Shown: in pieces, positions 55,505 through 64,000 of the stretch
Numbering within the stretch: position 1 is the first letter of the stretch
How the letters are laid out: each line of letters starts with the position of its first letter
Assembly: GCA_014529385.2 (NCBI GenBank)
Contig: CM043962.1
Coordinates: forward strand, 37,913,098-37,977,097
Reading direction: 5' to 3'
Origin: Adiantum capillus-veneris
Taxonomy: Eukaryota; Streptophyta; Polypodiopsida; Polypodiales; Pteridaceae
Length of the DNA stretch: 64,000 nucleotides
Program-made: the position numbers and the translations under genes
Notes under the pieces: model-generated
Database searches by the model: none
Seen by the model: only the letters and a program-made list of their open reading frames with translations
What the model was told of the DNA's origin: nothing

Positions 55505-55987
55505 TCACGTGCCACATCCAACCCTATGTGTCCGTGGACAAGCTACAACACGATAAGGGTTCAGTTTAGTCAAGTCAGTCTAGAATAGGAAGTGATCTGG
55601 CACTGTTGTGAGTCTGTTCGCAGACCGTGCATGCCCAGTCACTTAGTATAGATGCATATCCTCTGGTTGCACACAACATGATCATCAATATTCCCGACAG
55701 AATCCATTAGAATCAATTAGGGGATTTTTCCAGTGCATTTAGCCTATTTTCCCTATTTTTGACATTTTTCACTTATTAACTTAAGTGACTTTCCAACAAA
55801 AGTAGGTAGGGCAATTTTGCTAAGTAAATATATAAGCAAACCCAAGCTAGCACTAAATGGCAGCAGGAGCTCTCCGCTCAACAGGCATCTTCTCAGCAAG
55901 AACCCGCAGTACCCCCCAACCTTGGCGTTTTCCTCTCCCATCAGCCTAGCGTTTTTGGTCTTCATCATCACCCCTTCAAGCCTTGGC
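55502..55987. other. Left flank of the hAT element
   Basis: It ends in a Gln/Pro-rich or TTGGCGTTTTC-repetitive sequence (CCTTGGCGTTTTC at about 55922 and 55981), which continues on the other side of the hAT element after 57136. So the transposon landed inside one older sequence. Confidence 0.6.
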
Positions 55988-55995
55988 GTTTTCAG
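55988..55995 (+). repeat. Left 8-bp target-site duplication of hAT
   Basis: GTTTTCAG, identical to 57128-57135. Confidence 0.95.
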
Positions 55996-56005
55996 CATAG
56001 TTACA

Positions 56006-56195
56006 GGAGACGGGCCCTAGGGCCGGGGGACGGCCGTAATCGGGCCGGTAACGGCTGGGAACGCCGAGGGACGGACGGAAAACGGGCCGGACGGGCGGGT
56101 CGCAGGGGAGACGGACCGGGGACGGCCGGGGCCGGACCAGGGTCGGACGGACCGAACGGGGACAGCAGGGGTCGGCCGGGGTCGGATTCAAAAAA
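56006..56195 (+). repeat. GC-rich subterminal repeats of hAT, left
   Basis: Repeated GGACGG, CCGGGG and GGGTCGG hexamers over about 190 bp. The right end (57030-57120) carries the complement (CCGACCCC, CCGTCCCC) in inverted order. Such subterminal motifs are typically transposase-binding sites in hAT elements; that role is inferred here. Confidence 0.75.
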
Positions 56196-56273
56196 ATGGC
56201 CGTTTTTGACCGTTTGCAACGGCTCTGTGCAGCCCCAACTGCCATATTTTTAAAGCCTTGGCCCTTGGGAGGC

Positions 56274-56280
56274 TATAAAA
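56274..56280 (+). promoter_or_regulatory. TATA box of the hAT ORF
   Basis: GGCTATAAAAGGC, a strong TATA context, 239 bp before the ORF start. A perfect 33-bp tandem repeat (56325-56357, 56358-56390) sits in the presumed leader. Confidence 0.75.
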
Positions 56281-56518
56281 GGCTCCCTTGGGCCTCTTAA
56301 TACTCATAGTCTCAATGCTCAATGCTCATTCCATTTCCCTCAAGCTCAAGGCTCAAGCTCATTCCATTTCCCTCAAGCTCAAGGCTCAAGTTTGAACTTT
56401 GAAGCTCTCCTCTCCCTCTTCTACCCACTTTGAAGCTCTCCTTTACTCTCTCTCCACACAAGCTCTCCTCTAACCCTTCTAACTTCTAAGCTCTACTCTC
56501 TCGAGTCTCTCCACCATC

Positions 56519-56968
56519 ATGTCATCTCAAGCCAACTCCACTTCTCAAGCCGCTTCTTCTCGAAGGAGGCCCGCCATGCAAACGTGGTCGTGGTGGGATG
56601 AAGTCGACTTTAGCTTGCGTGGCAAAGGTGGCGGTGCAAGACCATGGACGTGCAAGCTATGTCCATACAAGAGATCGGGTGGTTCAAACAAAGTGCGAGC
56701 CCATCTTCTTCATGAACCCGGTCACGAGGTGAAGTTTTGCCCTCATGTAGCTCCCGAGAAGAGGTTGGATCTTCTTGAGAAACTCACGGTGTATGAGGTT
56801 GCGGAAGCGGCCAAGAGGGGCCGTTTTGTTGCCGTTGATCCCTCCGCCACGGCGACACCGCGAGAGCCCTTGTGGCATGCACTTCTCATTTTGTATCGAT
56901 CGATCATCGATGTTTTATTAGCACATTTCAGCCTATATGACTCGTGTTCTTTGGTCTATTTAGTGTAA
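56519..56968 (+). CDS. BED zinc-finger protein (truncated hAT transposase), 149 aa
   Basis: It starts MSSQANSTSQAASSRRRP. The BED-type DNA-binding finger spans about residues 35-80: WTCKLCPYKRSGGSNKVRAH, then EPGHEVKFCPHVAPE, giving C-x2-C and a His/Cys pair. A basic/acidic helix follows, then the frame leaves hAT-like sequence after about residue 117 (ATATPREP) and ends in a 30-residue hydrophobic tail with no similarity. Normal hAT transposases are 600-800 residues, so catalytic and dimerisation domains are missing. It could bind the element's ends and act as a repressor; that is inference. The clean ORF with a TATA box suggests it was expressed until recently. Confidence 0.85.
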   Translation: MSSQANSTSQAASSRRRPAMQTWSWWDEVDFSLRGKGGGARPWTCKLCPYKRSGGSNKVRAHLLHEPGHEVKFCPHVAPEKRLDLLEKLTVYEVAEAAKRGRFVAVDPSATATPREPLWHALLILYRSIIDVLLAHFSLYDSCSLVYLV

Positions 56969-57127
56969 ATTTATGGTCAAAGTGATGCTCTATGTGTGTA
57001 GGTCAAAAAACGCCAAAAAAACTCTTTTTTTTTTTTGCCGTTCCGACCCCCGTCCCCGTTTCCTGACTTTTGCAGTCCCGACCCCGTTCCCGACCCCGAC
57101 CCCGACCTGCCGTCCCATGTAACTATG

Positions 57128-57135
57128 GTTTTCAG
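57128..57135 (+). repeat. Right 8-bp target-site duplication of hAT
   Basis: GTTTTCAG, directly after the right terminal inverted repeat. Confidence 0.95.
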
Positions 57136-57402
57136 CTTTGCAGTCCTCGCCAACAGTCCCAGATCCCTAGCATTTTTGCTAGCGCTACCCAAATCTGCCA
57201 GCATTTTCATTTTCAGCCTGAAGTGAAGAAATTGCAGCAGCGTTTTCAGCCTTAGGAACAACAGCAAATTCCGCCCTAGCCACTTGCAGAAGATCCCCAT
57301 TTTCAGCCTTCAAAAACGCAGCCAAAACAGCGTTTTTCAGCCGCCCAAAACAGCCCCAAGTTCAGCAGATTTCAGCAGATAGAAGACCGCAGATTTCAGC
57401 CC
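57136..57402 (+). other. Right flank of the hAT element, Gln/Phe-rich repeat
   Basis: GCGTTTTCAGCC-type phrases repeat (57238-57350). In one plus frame it reads like a Gln-rich protein (FQPEVKKLQQRFQP) with stops. Unassigned. The minus-strand gypsy fragment follows. Confidence 0.5.
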
Positions 57403-58845
57403 TTAAGTCGTCGTCGCCATCCCCGTCGTCGTCACCAGCATAGTCCCAAGTTGCATCAGTTTCCATGCATCGTCATTGTACCACTTTGTGCAATCACCTT
57501 CGCGAAGGGAGTATCCAGCTATTGTCTCCCCATCCCGTATCTGTGTGAAAATATCTGCAAAATCTGTATCTGTGGCATACTGATCGACCATATCGTCGAG
57601 GCTCCGATGATGTATCGCGGAAATAGCCGGAACCAACGGCTTCCTAGACAAAGCATCTGCCACCACATTCTTCTGTCCCTGCACATGGACAATCTGGAAG
57701 TGAAACTGTGACAAGATGTTCGCCCATTGCATCTGCTTTCCGAAAGCTGCTTCTGTGACAAGAAGTAGCGTAAACTCTGATGGTCTGTAAAGACAGTAAA
57801 ATCCACTCGGAGTAGGTAATGCCGCCACTGAGTAAGACCATGGATAACCGCCAAAAGCTCTTTCTCATATATCTGTGTTGTCATCTTCGGCCTCGAGAAC
57901 AATCGGCTCTCGTAAGCGATGACATGGCCTTCTTGCATCAAGACCGCACCCAGACTACGACCACAAGCATCACAATATACTTCAAATGACTTCTGCAAGT
58001 CCGACAAAGTCAAAATAGGTCCCGTAGTCAATTTCTCTTTCAATGTCCGAAAGGCAGTCACCTCTATGGATCCTCACGAGAAAGGGACTCCTTTCTGTGT
58101 CAAGATATGCAAAGGGGAAGCAACCTATGCAAACTTTCGTATGAACCGCCTGTAGTACGAGCACAGTCCCAAGAAGCTTCTAACTTCATGGACATTCTTC
58201 AAATCGGGCCAATCATGTAGAGTCTCTATCTTGGCCGGATCCATTTGCACTCCTGCTGCTGAGACAATGTGTCCCAAAAAGCGTCTATGGTAGGAAAAAT
58301 TCACTTTTCTTTGCATTAACCACTAACTTGTGATCTCGTAATGCTTGAAAGACCTGAAGCAGATGATCTCTGTGTTCTGTCTCATTCTTGGAGAAAACAA
58401 TGATGTCGTCAAAGAAAGTACCAACAAATAGCCTGTACTCTCGAAAAATCATGTCCATCATCCGGTTAAATGTCGCAGGAGCATTGGTTAAGCCAAAAGG
58501 CATCACCAAAAACTCAAATAACCCAAAAGTAGTCCGAAAGGCTGTCTTGTAGACGTCTCTCGGCGCGATTCGGATTTGATGATATCCAGTCTTCAAGTCA
58601 ATCCTGCTAATGCACGAGGATCCCTGTAAGCTGTCGAGTATATCATCAATCCTAGGAATCGGAAATCTGTTCTTGATGGTGATTTTGTTGAGAGCTCTAT
58701 AATCAATGCACATCCTCCAAGATCCGTCTTTCTTCAAAACCAACACTGGAGAGCAATACGGTGAAGTACTAGGCTGGACAAGACCCTTTTCCAAGAGGTC
58801 TTTCACTTGGTTCATAATCTCTTCATTGTTAGAGTTACATCTCCG
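57403..58845 (-). pseudogene. pol: Ty3/gypsy RT and RNase H fragment
   Basis: Minus strand, from 58845 down. [76 protein letters not shown], catalytic FFDDIIVFS (both Asp present) and, after a frameshift near 58300, FLGHIVSAAGVQMDPAKI. RNase H: VYCDACGRSLGAVLM, YEKELLAVIHGL and FTVFTDHQSLRYFL. A second frameshift follows near 57710, then FHFQIVHVQGQKNVVADALSRK. The fragment stops soon after and integrase is missing. Sharp ends at 58845 and about 57410 suggest truncation, not gradual decay. Resembles chromovirus-type gypsy by sequence style. Confidence 0.93.
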
Positions 58846-58861
58846 GTTGCTTCACACTTCA

Positions 58862-59210
58862 TGTTGTACGGCTAGTATGGTCCGGGTTGGCCACCCATGT
58901 CATGCACTTAGCCTAGGGTCACATGTGCACATTGCACATGGTCATTCCTTTTACCATTCACCACACCCACATTGGATGGTTTTATACCTTAGGGTATTTT
59001 TTCCCATGAGGGTCGTGGGGCCTTTTATCTCATGAGGTCGTGGGGGCCTTGCGGCCTAGTATATATGCTAGGCCCACCCCACATGTATTCATCATATTTG
59101 TACACTTACAATAGTAGAGAGGTTCCATTGGGAACCCGTTTACCCACTCTCTCTCCATTCCAGCGTTGGGACTTTCTCTCTCTCTCTCTCTCTCCATCGC
59201 CATTCTCACA
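58862..59210 (+). repeat. 5' LTR of copia C
   Basis: It starts TGTTGTACGGCTAG and ends CATTCTCACA before the PBS. TATA-like TAGTATATATGCTAGG at 59056. A CT tract of about 24 bp lies near the 3' end. No second LTR is in the window, so the start rests on the TG and the junction with the gypsy fragment. Confidence 0.75.
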
Positions 59211-60011
59211 TGGTATCATTGCCTAGGCTGGGAGCATCTCTACATCAGCGTTTGAGGCATCAGTAGCGAGCGCTCATCCTCCCCTTGTGTTTCATCGCCA
59301 AGGATGTGCAACTGGAGTGCTTGCGTTTTTTTCCAAAGGCAGCTGCGTTTTCAGCACCTACCCCTTGCGTTTTATCTTGGGATTAACTCTTGTGTTTTTT
59401 CCTCATCATCGCTTTGTAGCAGAGAGAGAAACTCCAGCGTTTTTTTTCTCTATTGGTCTGACTTTTCCCTCATTGCTCAATTGGTGCTTGTGTTATCTCA
59501 TCAACACAGTTGAAGGGTCCCTCGTCTGTTGCAGTTGGCTTCAGAGTTCCCCTTCATTCCCTATCTTTACCCCTCATTGCCCCTCATCGGCCGGGCATTA
59601 ACCTCAGCGGACAGCGATTTTCAGCTTGCTATTTTTTACAGGTTTGCTGCGTTTTTTCGCACACACGAGGTGAGGTTCAGCGATCTTGTTGGTTCCCCGG
59701 TACCCTCTACTTCGGGTGTTTTTACCCCTCTTCCGGTGCAGTTTCTGGACCGGTTTCCTTGCTGTTTTTCTCTCATTTCAGCGCCTTCATAGGCTGAGAT
59801 ACACAGAGTTACTCAACATCCGCTTCTGCAGCGTTCGGAGACGTACAAGCTTGCTGTTTTTTACTGTTTAGCACCTTAGCAGTTGCTCTTGGGTAGATAC
59901 TAGACAGCTTGCCTGGCACTTATCCTCTAGCACGGTTGCTCACGGTACCCTCACATCGACTTGATCTCTCTGCTTTCTGGGCATACGCTTCCGCACGGAG
60001 ATTGACGAGAC
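59211..60011 (+). other. Leader of copia C
   Basis: About 800 bp between the PBS and the gag start, with TGCGTTTTTTCC-type repeats. No coding signal of its own. Confidence 0.6.
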
Positions 60012-61621
60012 ATGGCTGCCCCTGCAGCATATGGTTTTACGGTCTTTGCAGAGACCTCCAAGCTGGATAATTCCAGCTACAGTGTTTGGAAGACGAAGGT
60101 GAAGACCCTGATCACCTACAATGGATTCTGGGATTGGCTTCAGGACAGCACATTGGCTACGAAGCCGGTTCTTACTCCAGGATCTGTTTCACAGGCAGAT
60201 ATTGATTCATGGGTCGACACTGACCGTCGGGTGTACACTGTTCTCCTTATGAACCTCTCTGACACGGTTCTATAGGAAGTTAAAGTGGAGGAGCACGCAC
60301 ACAAGCTTTGGCAACGCATTACGGAATTGTTTGAGGACAAATCAGTCGCCAGGTGTCTTCGGCTAGAGCGGGAGCTTTACCTCTTGCAGTTCAGCCAGTT
60401 CAACTCACTTCTGGGGTTGACTCGCAAGATGCGGGAGATCTGGGATGACCTCGTTGCCTCTGGAGGCAGCATGACCACACAGCAGATGGCCAAGCACTTG
60501 CTCTTCAAACTCCCTCCTCGATTTGATTCCTACTACCACAGGGGATCATACGCTCACGCCCCGGAGCCCCGCTTACCTGGGAAGAGGTTCTTCTCGAGCT
60601 CATGCAGATTGAGAGCCACTCCGAGTTTCGGGCCGAAGGAGCTGTTGGCGCGGATGGTGCATTGCTGGCTAAGGGAAAGGACAAGGGAAAGAAGGCCCAG
60701 ACATCGGATTCGGGCGAACCTTCTACGTCGGACGACAAGAAGAAGAAGAAGAACAACAACAAAGACATCGAGTGCCATTATTGCAAGAAAAAAGGGCACA
60801 AGCAAGCGGAGTGTCGGAAGAAGAAGCAGGACGAGGCTGACAAAGCTAAGAAGAACATAGCTTCCACGGCGGTGACGACTGCCAAGCCATCTGAGGGGAT
60901 TTCTCTTGTTGCTGCTACCGGTGCGGCATTGACTTCTACTCAGTCTGGAGCATGGATTGTGGATAGCGGTGCTACCGCCCACATGACTCCTATGAGGGAC
61001 TGGTTCAGTTCCCTTACAGCTACGTTAGATCAGACTATCACTCTTGGTGATTCCCACACGGTACCGGTCTCTGGTACAGGCCACATACCCATTTTCAGAT
61101 CTTCGACTGACCCACGATACAGTGCTTTGGAGGCTTTGTATGTACCTGACTTAGCCTTCAACCTCCTTTCAGTGGCTTCACTTGATTCACAGGGGGCACA
61201 AGTACTATTTGGAGGAGGTAAGGTTGTTATCTCCGACTCTGCTACTGGCACAGTGCTAGCCCATGGTGAGCGAGACGGCGCCCTCTTCAAGCTCACAACA
61301 CTACTATCACATGGCTCGGTATCTTCTTCATTGTGGCATGCCAGATATGGCCACTTGAACTATTCCTACATGCAGCAGGCATCCAGGGAGTCCTTGGTTG
61401 ATGGGCTTCCTAGCATTCGCTCTCCTACGGGTGTTTGCACAGCTTGCCAGATGGGCAAGCAACATCGTGACGCCTTTCCGAAGCAGGCTGAAACTAGAGC
61501 TTCGAGACCACTAGCCTTGATCCACACCGACATTTGTGGCCCTCAAGCCACTCCTTCCTTCAGCGGAGCCCTCTACATGTTGGTGCTAGTGGATGATTTT
61601 ACGAGGTACACTTGGGTTTAA
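60012..61621 (+). pseudogene. gag: Gag, zinc knuckle, protease, pre-integrase of copia C
   Basis: It starts MAAPAAYGFTVFAETSKLDN with the copia gag motif (SYSVWKTKVKTLI). TAG at 60273-60275 stands where Gln is likely. The frame continues to about 60540 (RKMREIWDDLVASGGSMTTQ), then a frameshift. Zinc knuckle CHYCKKKGHKQAEC at about 60774. Protease AWIVDSGATAHMT is intact. Pre-integrase: LWHARYGHLNYSYMQQ and TACQMGKQHRDAFPK (integrase zinc finger end). It reaches LIHTDICGPQATPS, the first integrase Asp, then TAA at 61619-61621. Confidence 0.92.
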
Positions 61622-64000
61622 TGCTTGAAACTCAAGTCGGAGTGCCTATCCTACTTCAAGGATTGGAAGACTGGATTGGAAGACTCTGGTGGAGAAGGAG
61701 AAGGACTTAAAGATTGTCTCTCTTCGCTCAGACAACGGAGGTGAGTTCACTTCCAAGGAGTTCACGCAGTTTTGCAAGTCGGAGGGCATATAGCGCGAGC
61801 TGACTACTCCTTACACTCCATCTCAGAATGGAGTGGTCGAGCGGAAGAATCGGACTATTGTTGAGATGGCTCGAACGATGCTCGAGCATGCTTCTCTGGC
61901 TCGGGTTTTCTGGGTAGAAGCTTGTTCCACGGCGGTCTACCTTCAGAACAGGTTGCCTACATCAGCAGTAGCATCTATGACCCCTTATTAGGCTTACTAT
62001 GGACGCAAGCCCTCTGTGGCACACCTACGCGTGTTTGGGTGTCCGGCCTTCGTGCATGTGCCAAAGGAGAAGCGGACAAAGCTGGATCCCAAGTCCAAGA
62101 AGATGATCTTCGTTGGATACAGTCAGGAGTCCAGTGGATTTCGCCTTCATGATCCGGTCACCAAGGCCACTACAGTGAGTCGTGATGTTGTCTTTGATGA
62201 GCAGTTCATTGGCTCTTCAGAGGGGGCGTCTACTTCGGAGCCTTCTACATCGACCTCTCTCTCCCTTCCCGCACCAGTCAGGCCTCCACCTCCACCTCCA
62301 CCACTACCTAGACCTCTACCACAGTAGCCAGTACCTACCTTGGATCATGCTGATTCTGACACCGACTCTTTCCAGTCTGCAGATGATCCCGAGGACCCTC
62401 CAGAGGACGTAGCAGCAGCACCTCGGGAGCGACTTGTACCTGGTTGGCTTTATTCGACAGTTTCTTCTTCTGGATTGACGGAGTTACCACAGCCGCAGGA
62501 GCCTGGGCAACCTAGACGCTCAGCACGCCTTCAGCAGCGAAGTTAGGTATACGAGGGCAACGAGTTCGTGAACTTTGCTGTCATGACGCGGATTTCTTCT
62601 GCGGCCCCAGAGCCCTCTTCAGTGAAAGAGGCCCTTGAGTCTAACTCTTGGAAGTGTGCGATGCTTATGGAGCTCGACGCTATTGAGCGGAATGGTACTT
62701 GGAAGCTTGTTCCTCGACCTAAGAAGCGGAAGATTGTTGGGACGCGCTGGATCTTCAAGACGAAGTTCAAAGCCGACGGCCATCGAGAAGCACAAGGCGA
62801 GACTTGTGGCCAAGGGCTATGCACAACGCCCTGGCGTTGACTTCGACGAGACTTTCGCTCCGACCGCTCGGATGACTACTATACGGATGTTACTCTCCTT
62901 AGCAGCCCACTACGGCTGGCCTATCTATCAGATGGACGTCAAGAGTGCCTTCCTCAACGGTACTCTTACAGGGGAGATTTATGCTGAGCAGCCGTCGGGT
63001 TTTGCGAAACCTGGCTTCGAGGACTACGTCTGTCGACTGTACAAAGCGCTATACGGCCTGAAGCAGGCTTCCAGGGCCTGGTATCAGAGGATTGATGATT
63101 TTTTCATTAGTCTCGGGCTGAAGCGTACACATGGTGACGCGAACTGCTATGTAGCATCAGAGGGCAGTTTGGTTGCTATTGTTATTGTATATGTTGATGA
63201 CTTGATCTTTTCAGGTTCTTGGACAGTCAGGATCCGCTCCATCATGCAGTCTTTGGAAAAGACATTTGAGATGACGGATTTGGGCTTGCTACACTTCTTC
63301 CTGGGTTTTGAGATTTACCAGACACCTCATGGCATCTTCTTCTCTTAGCGGAAGTATGCTACGGATATACTTGACCGACACAGAATGGGACAGTGCAGAC
63401 CTATAGGCACTCCACTTGAGCCCGGGGAGAACCTTTCTATCCATGATCCCTCAGCTCGGGTTGACCAGACTCAGTACCGCAATGTTGTAGGCTGTTTAGT
63501 GTGGCTTACCTATTCACGCCCAAACATCTGCTATGCTGTTTCTATTCTGAGTTCCTTTTCCTCCAAGCCTCGGCAGCGACACTGGAAGTGTGCTCTTTGT
63601 ACGACGAGGTACATTTCTAGCACGGTTTATCTGGGGATCTTCTATCGTCGCTCAGGCGGTTCCACACTTTGTGGATGGTGCGATTCGGATTGGGCTGGCA
63701 ATCCCGACACTCGGCGCTGGACTACAGGAGTCGTTTTCACACTTGGCTCAGGACCTATCTCATGGAGCAGCAAGAGGCAACCTACCGTTGCGCTCTCATC
63801 TACAGAGGCGGAGTACCGTGCAGCTTGCTACACTGCGTGCGAGGGCATTTGGCTACGGAGACTTCTGGGGGAGCTGGGGTTCCCACAGATTGCAGCGACA
63901 CTTCTTTCCTGCGACAACCAGAGTTGCATCGCCATCGCCAAGACTCCGGTCTTCCATGCGAGGACCAAGCACATTGAGGTGCAATATCACTATGTAAGCG
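61622..64000 (+). pseudogene. pol: Integrase, RT and RNase H of copia C
   Basis: A 13-bp tandem duplication (61661-61686) shifts the frame. Then LRSDNGGEFTSKEF (Asp), QNGVVERKNRTIVEMA (Glu), a Pro-rich linker, and a second frameshift near 62785. [48 protein letters not shown], catalytic [12 protein letters not shown] intact. RNase H: DSDWAGNPDTRRWTTGVV, SSTEAEYRAA, CDNQSCIAIAKTP and RTKHIEVQYHY at the window end. TAG stops at 61791, 61989, 62325, 62544 and 63346, mostly where Gln is expected. The 3' end is outside the window. Confidence 0.92.

Larger units (their letters stand above)
55996..57127 (+). mobile_element. hAT DNA transposon, 1,132 bp, complete ends, non-autonomous
   Basis: Terminal inverted repeats: left CATAGTTACAGGAGACGGG (55996 on), right end ...TGTAACTATG (to 57127), whose reverse complement is CATAGTTACATGGGACGG. 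They match at 15 or more of 18 positions. It is flanked by perfect 8-bp target duplications GTTTTCAG (55988-55995, 57128-57135), the length typical of hAT. Both subterminal regions are very GC-rich. Inside is a TATA box and one BED zinc-finger ORF; no RNase H-like catalytic domain or hAT dimerisation domain. It would need a transposase in trans. Confidence 0.95.
58862..64000 (+). mobile_element. Ty1/copia element C, runs off the window
   Basis: 5' LTR 58862-59210, PBS TGGTATCATTGCC at 59211 (a variant of the iMet site), leader to 60011, gag-pol from 60012 through RNase H at the window end. Different family from copia A/B by sequence. The 3' LTR would lie beyond the window. Confidence 0.9.

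Overview
The window is a nuclear, repeat-dominated stretch of a land-plant genome. The evidence is the plant-type Ty1/copia and Ty3/gypsy retrotransposons in several states of decay, LTR primer-binding sites matching tRNA-Asp and tRNA-iMet, tRNA-derived SINEs, a hAT DNA transposon, and intronless copies of the TRAPP subunit gene TRAPPC4/Trs23. Very long perfect microsatellites, (CT/GA)n and (GT/CA)n of up to about 115 bp, are scattered throughout. The sequence does not identify the species. I see no intact single-copy host gene and no bacterial, organellar or viral gene cluster. Almost all protein-coding signal comes from transposable elements.

Layout. 1-850: end of a decayed copia pol. 4.2-4.5 kb: gypsy RT scrap. 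5.1-5.6 kb: unrecognised HNH-motif protein fragment. 7.43-14.83 kb: gypsy element 1 with both LTRs, gag, protease, RT and RNase H, but no visible integrase; an unrelated accessory ORF sits in its place. 15.9-16.5 kb: promoter-like tandem duplication. 17.3-18.2 kb: TRAPPC4 pseudogene copy A. 18.3-19.06 kb: two tRNA-like SINE copies, then a complete SINE bounded by 25-bp target-site duplications. 19.46-28.84 kb: TRAPPC4 copy B, split by an 8.7-kb gypsy element 2. Element 2 has near-identical LTRs, a 5-bp target duplication, a tRNA-Asp PBS and one intact 1,726-codon gag-protease ORF, but no RT, RNase H or integrase. 31.5-32.3 kb: copia integrase fragment (minus). 32.4-35.2 kb: gypsy element 3. 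36.84-38.43 kb: degenerate satellite with a unit of about 125 bp. 38.78-47.14 kb: copia element B, into whose 5' leader a sister copy (copia A) has inserted. 48.6 kb: palindrome. 52-55.5 kb: duplicated and inverted repeats. 55.996-57.127 kb: complete 1.13-kb hAT transposon with terminal inverted repeats, 8-bp target duplications and a BED zinc-finger ORF. 57.4-58.84 kb: gypsy RT-RNase H (minus). 58.86 kb to the end: copia element C, running off the window.

How the parts relate. Element 2 and the hAT element both look as if they depend on enzymes supplied in trans: element 2 encodes only Gag and protease, and the hAT element only a DNA-binding domain. Element 2 and gypsy element 1 share a two-plus-two zinc-knuckle Gag layout and similar protease motifs, so a complete relative of element 1 is a plausible helper type. 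In older elements many in-frame stops are TAG at positions where glutamine (CAG) is expected, consistent with cytosine deamination at CHG sites. Element 2 has no internal stop in 1,726 codons, which agrees with recent insertion and rules out a reassigned code.
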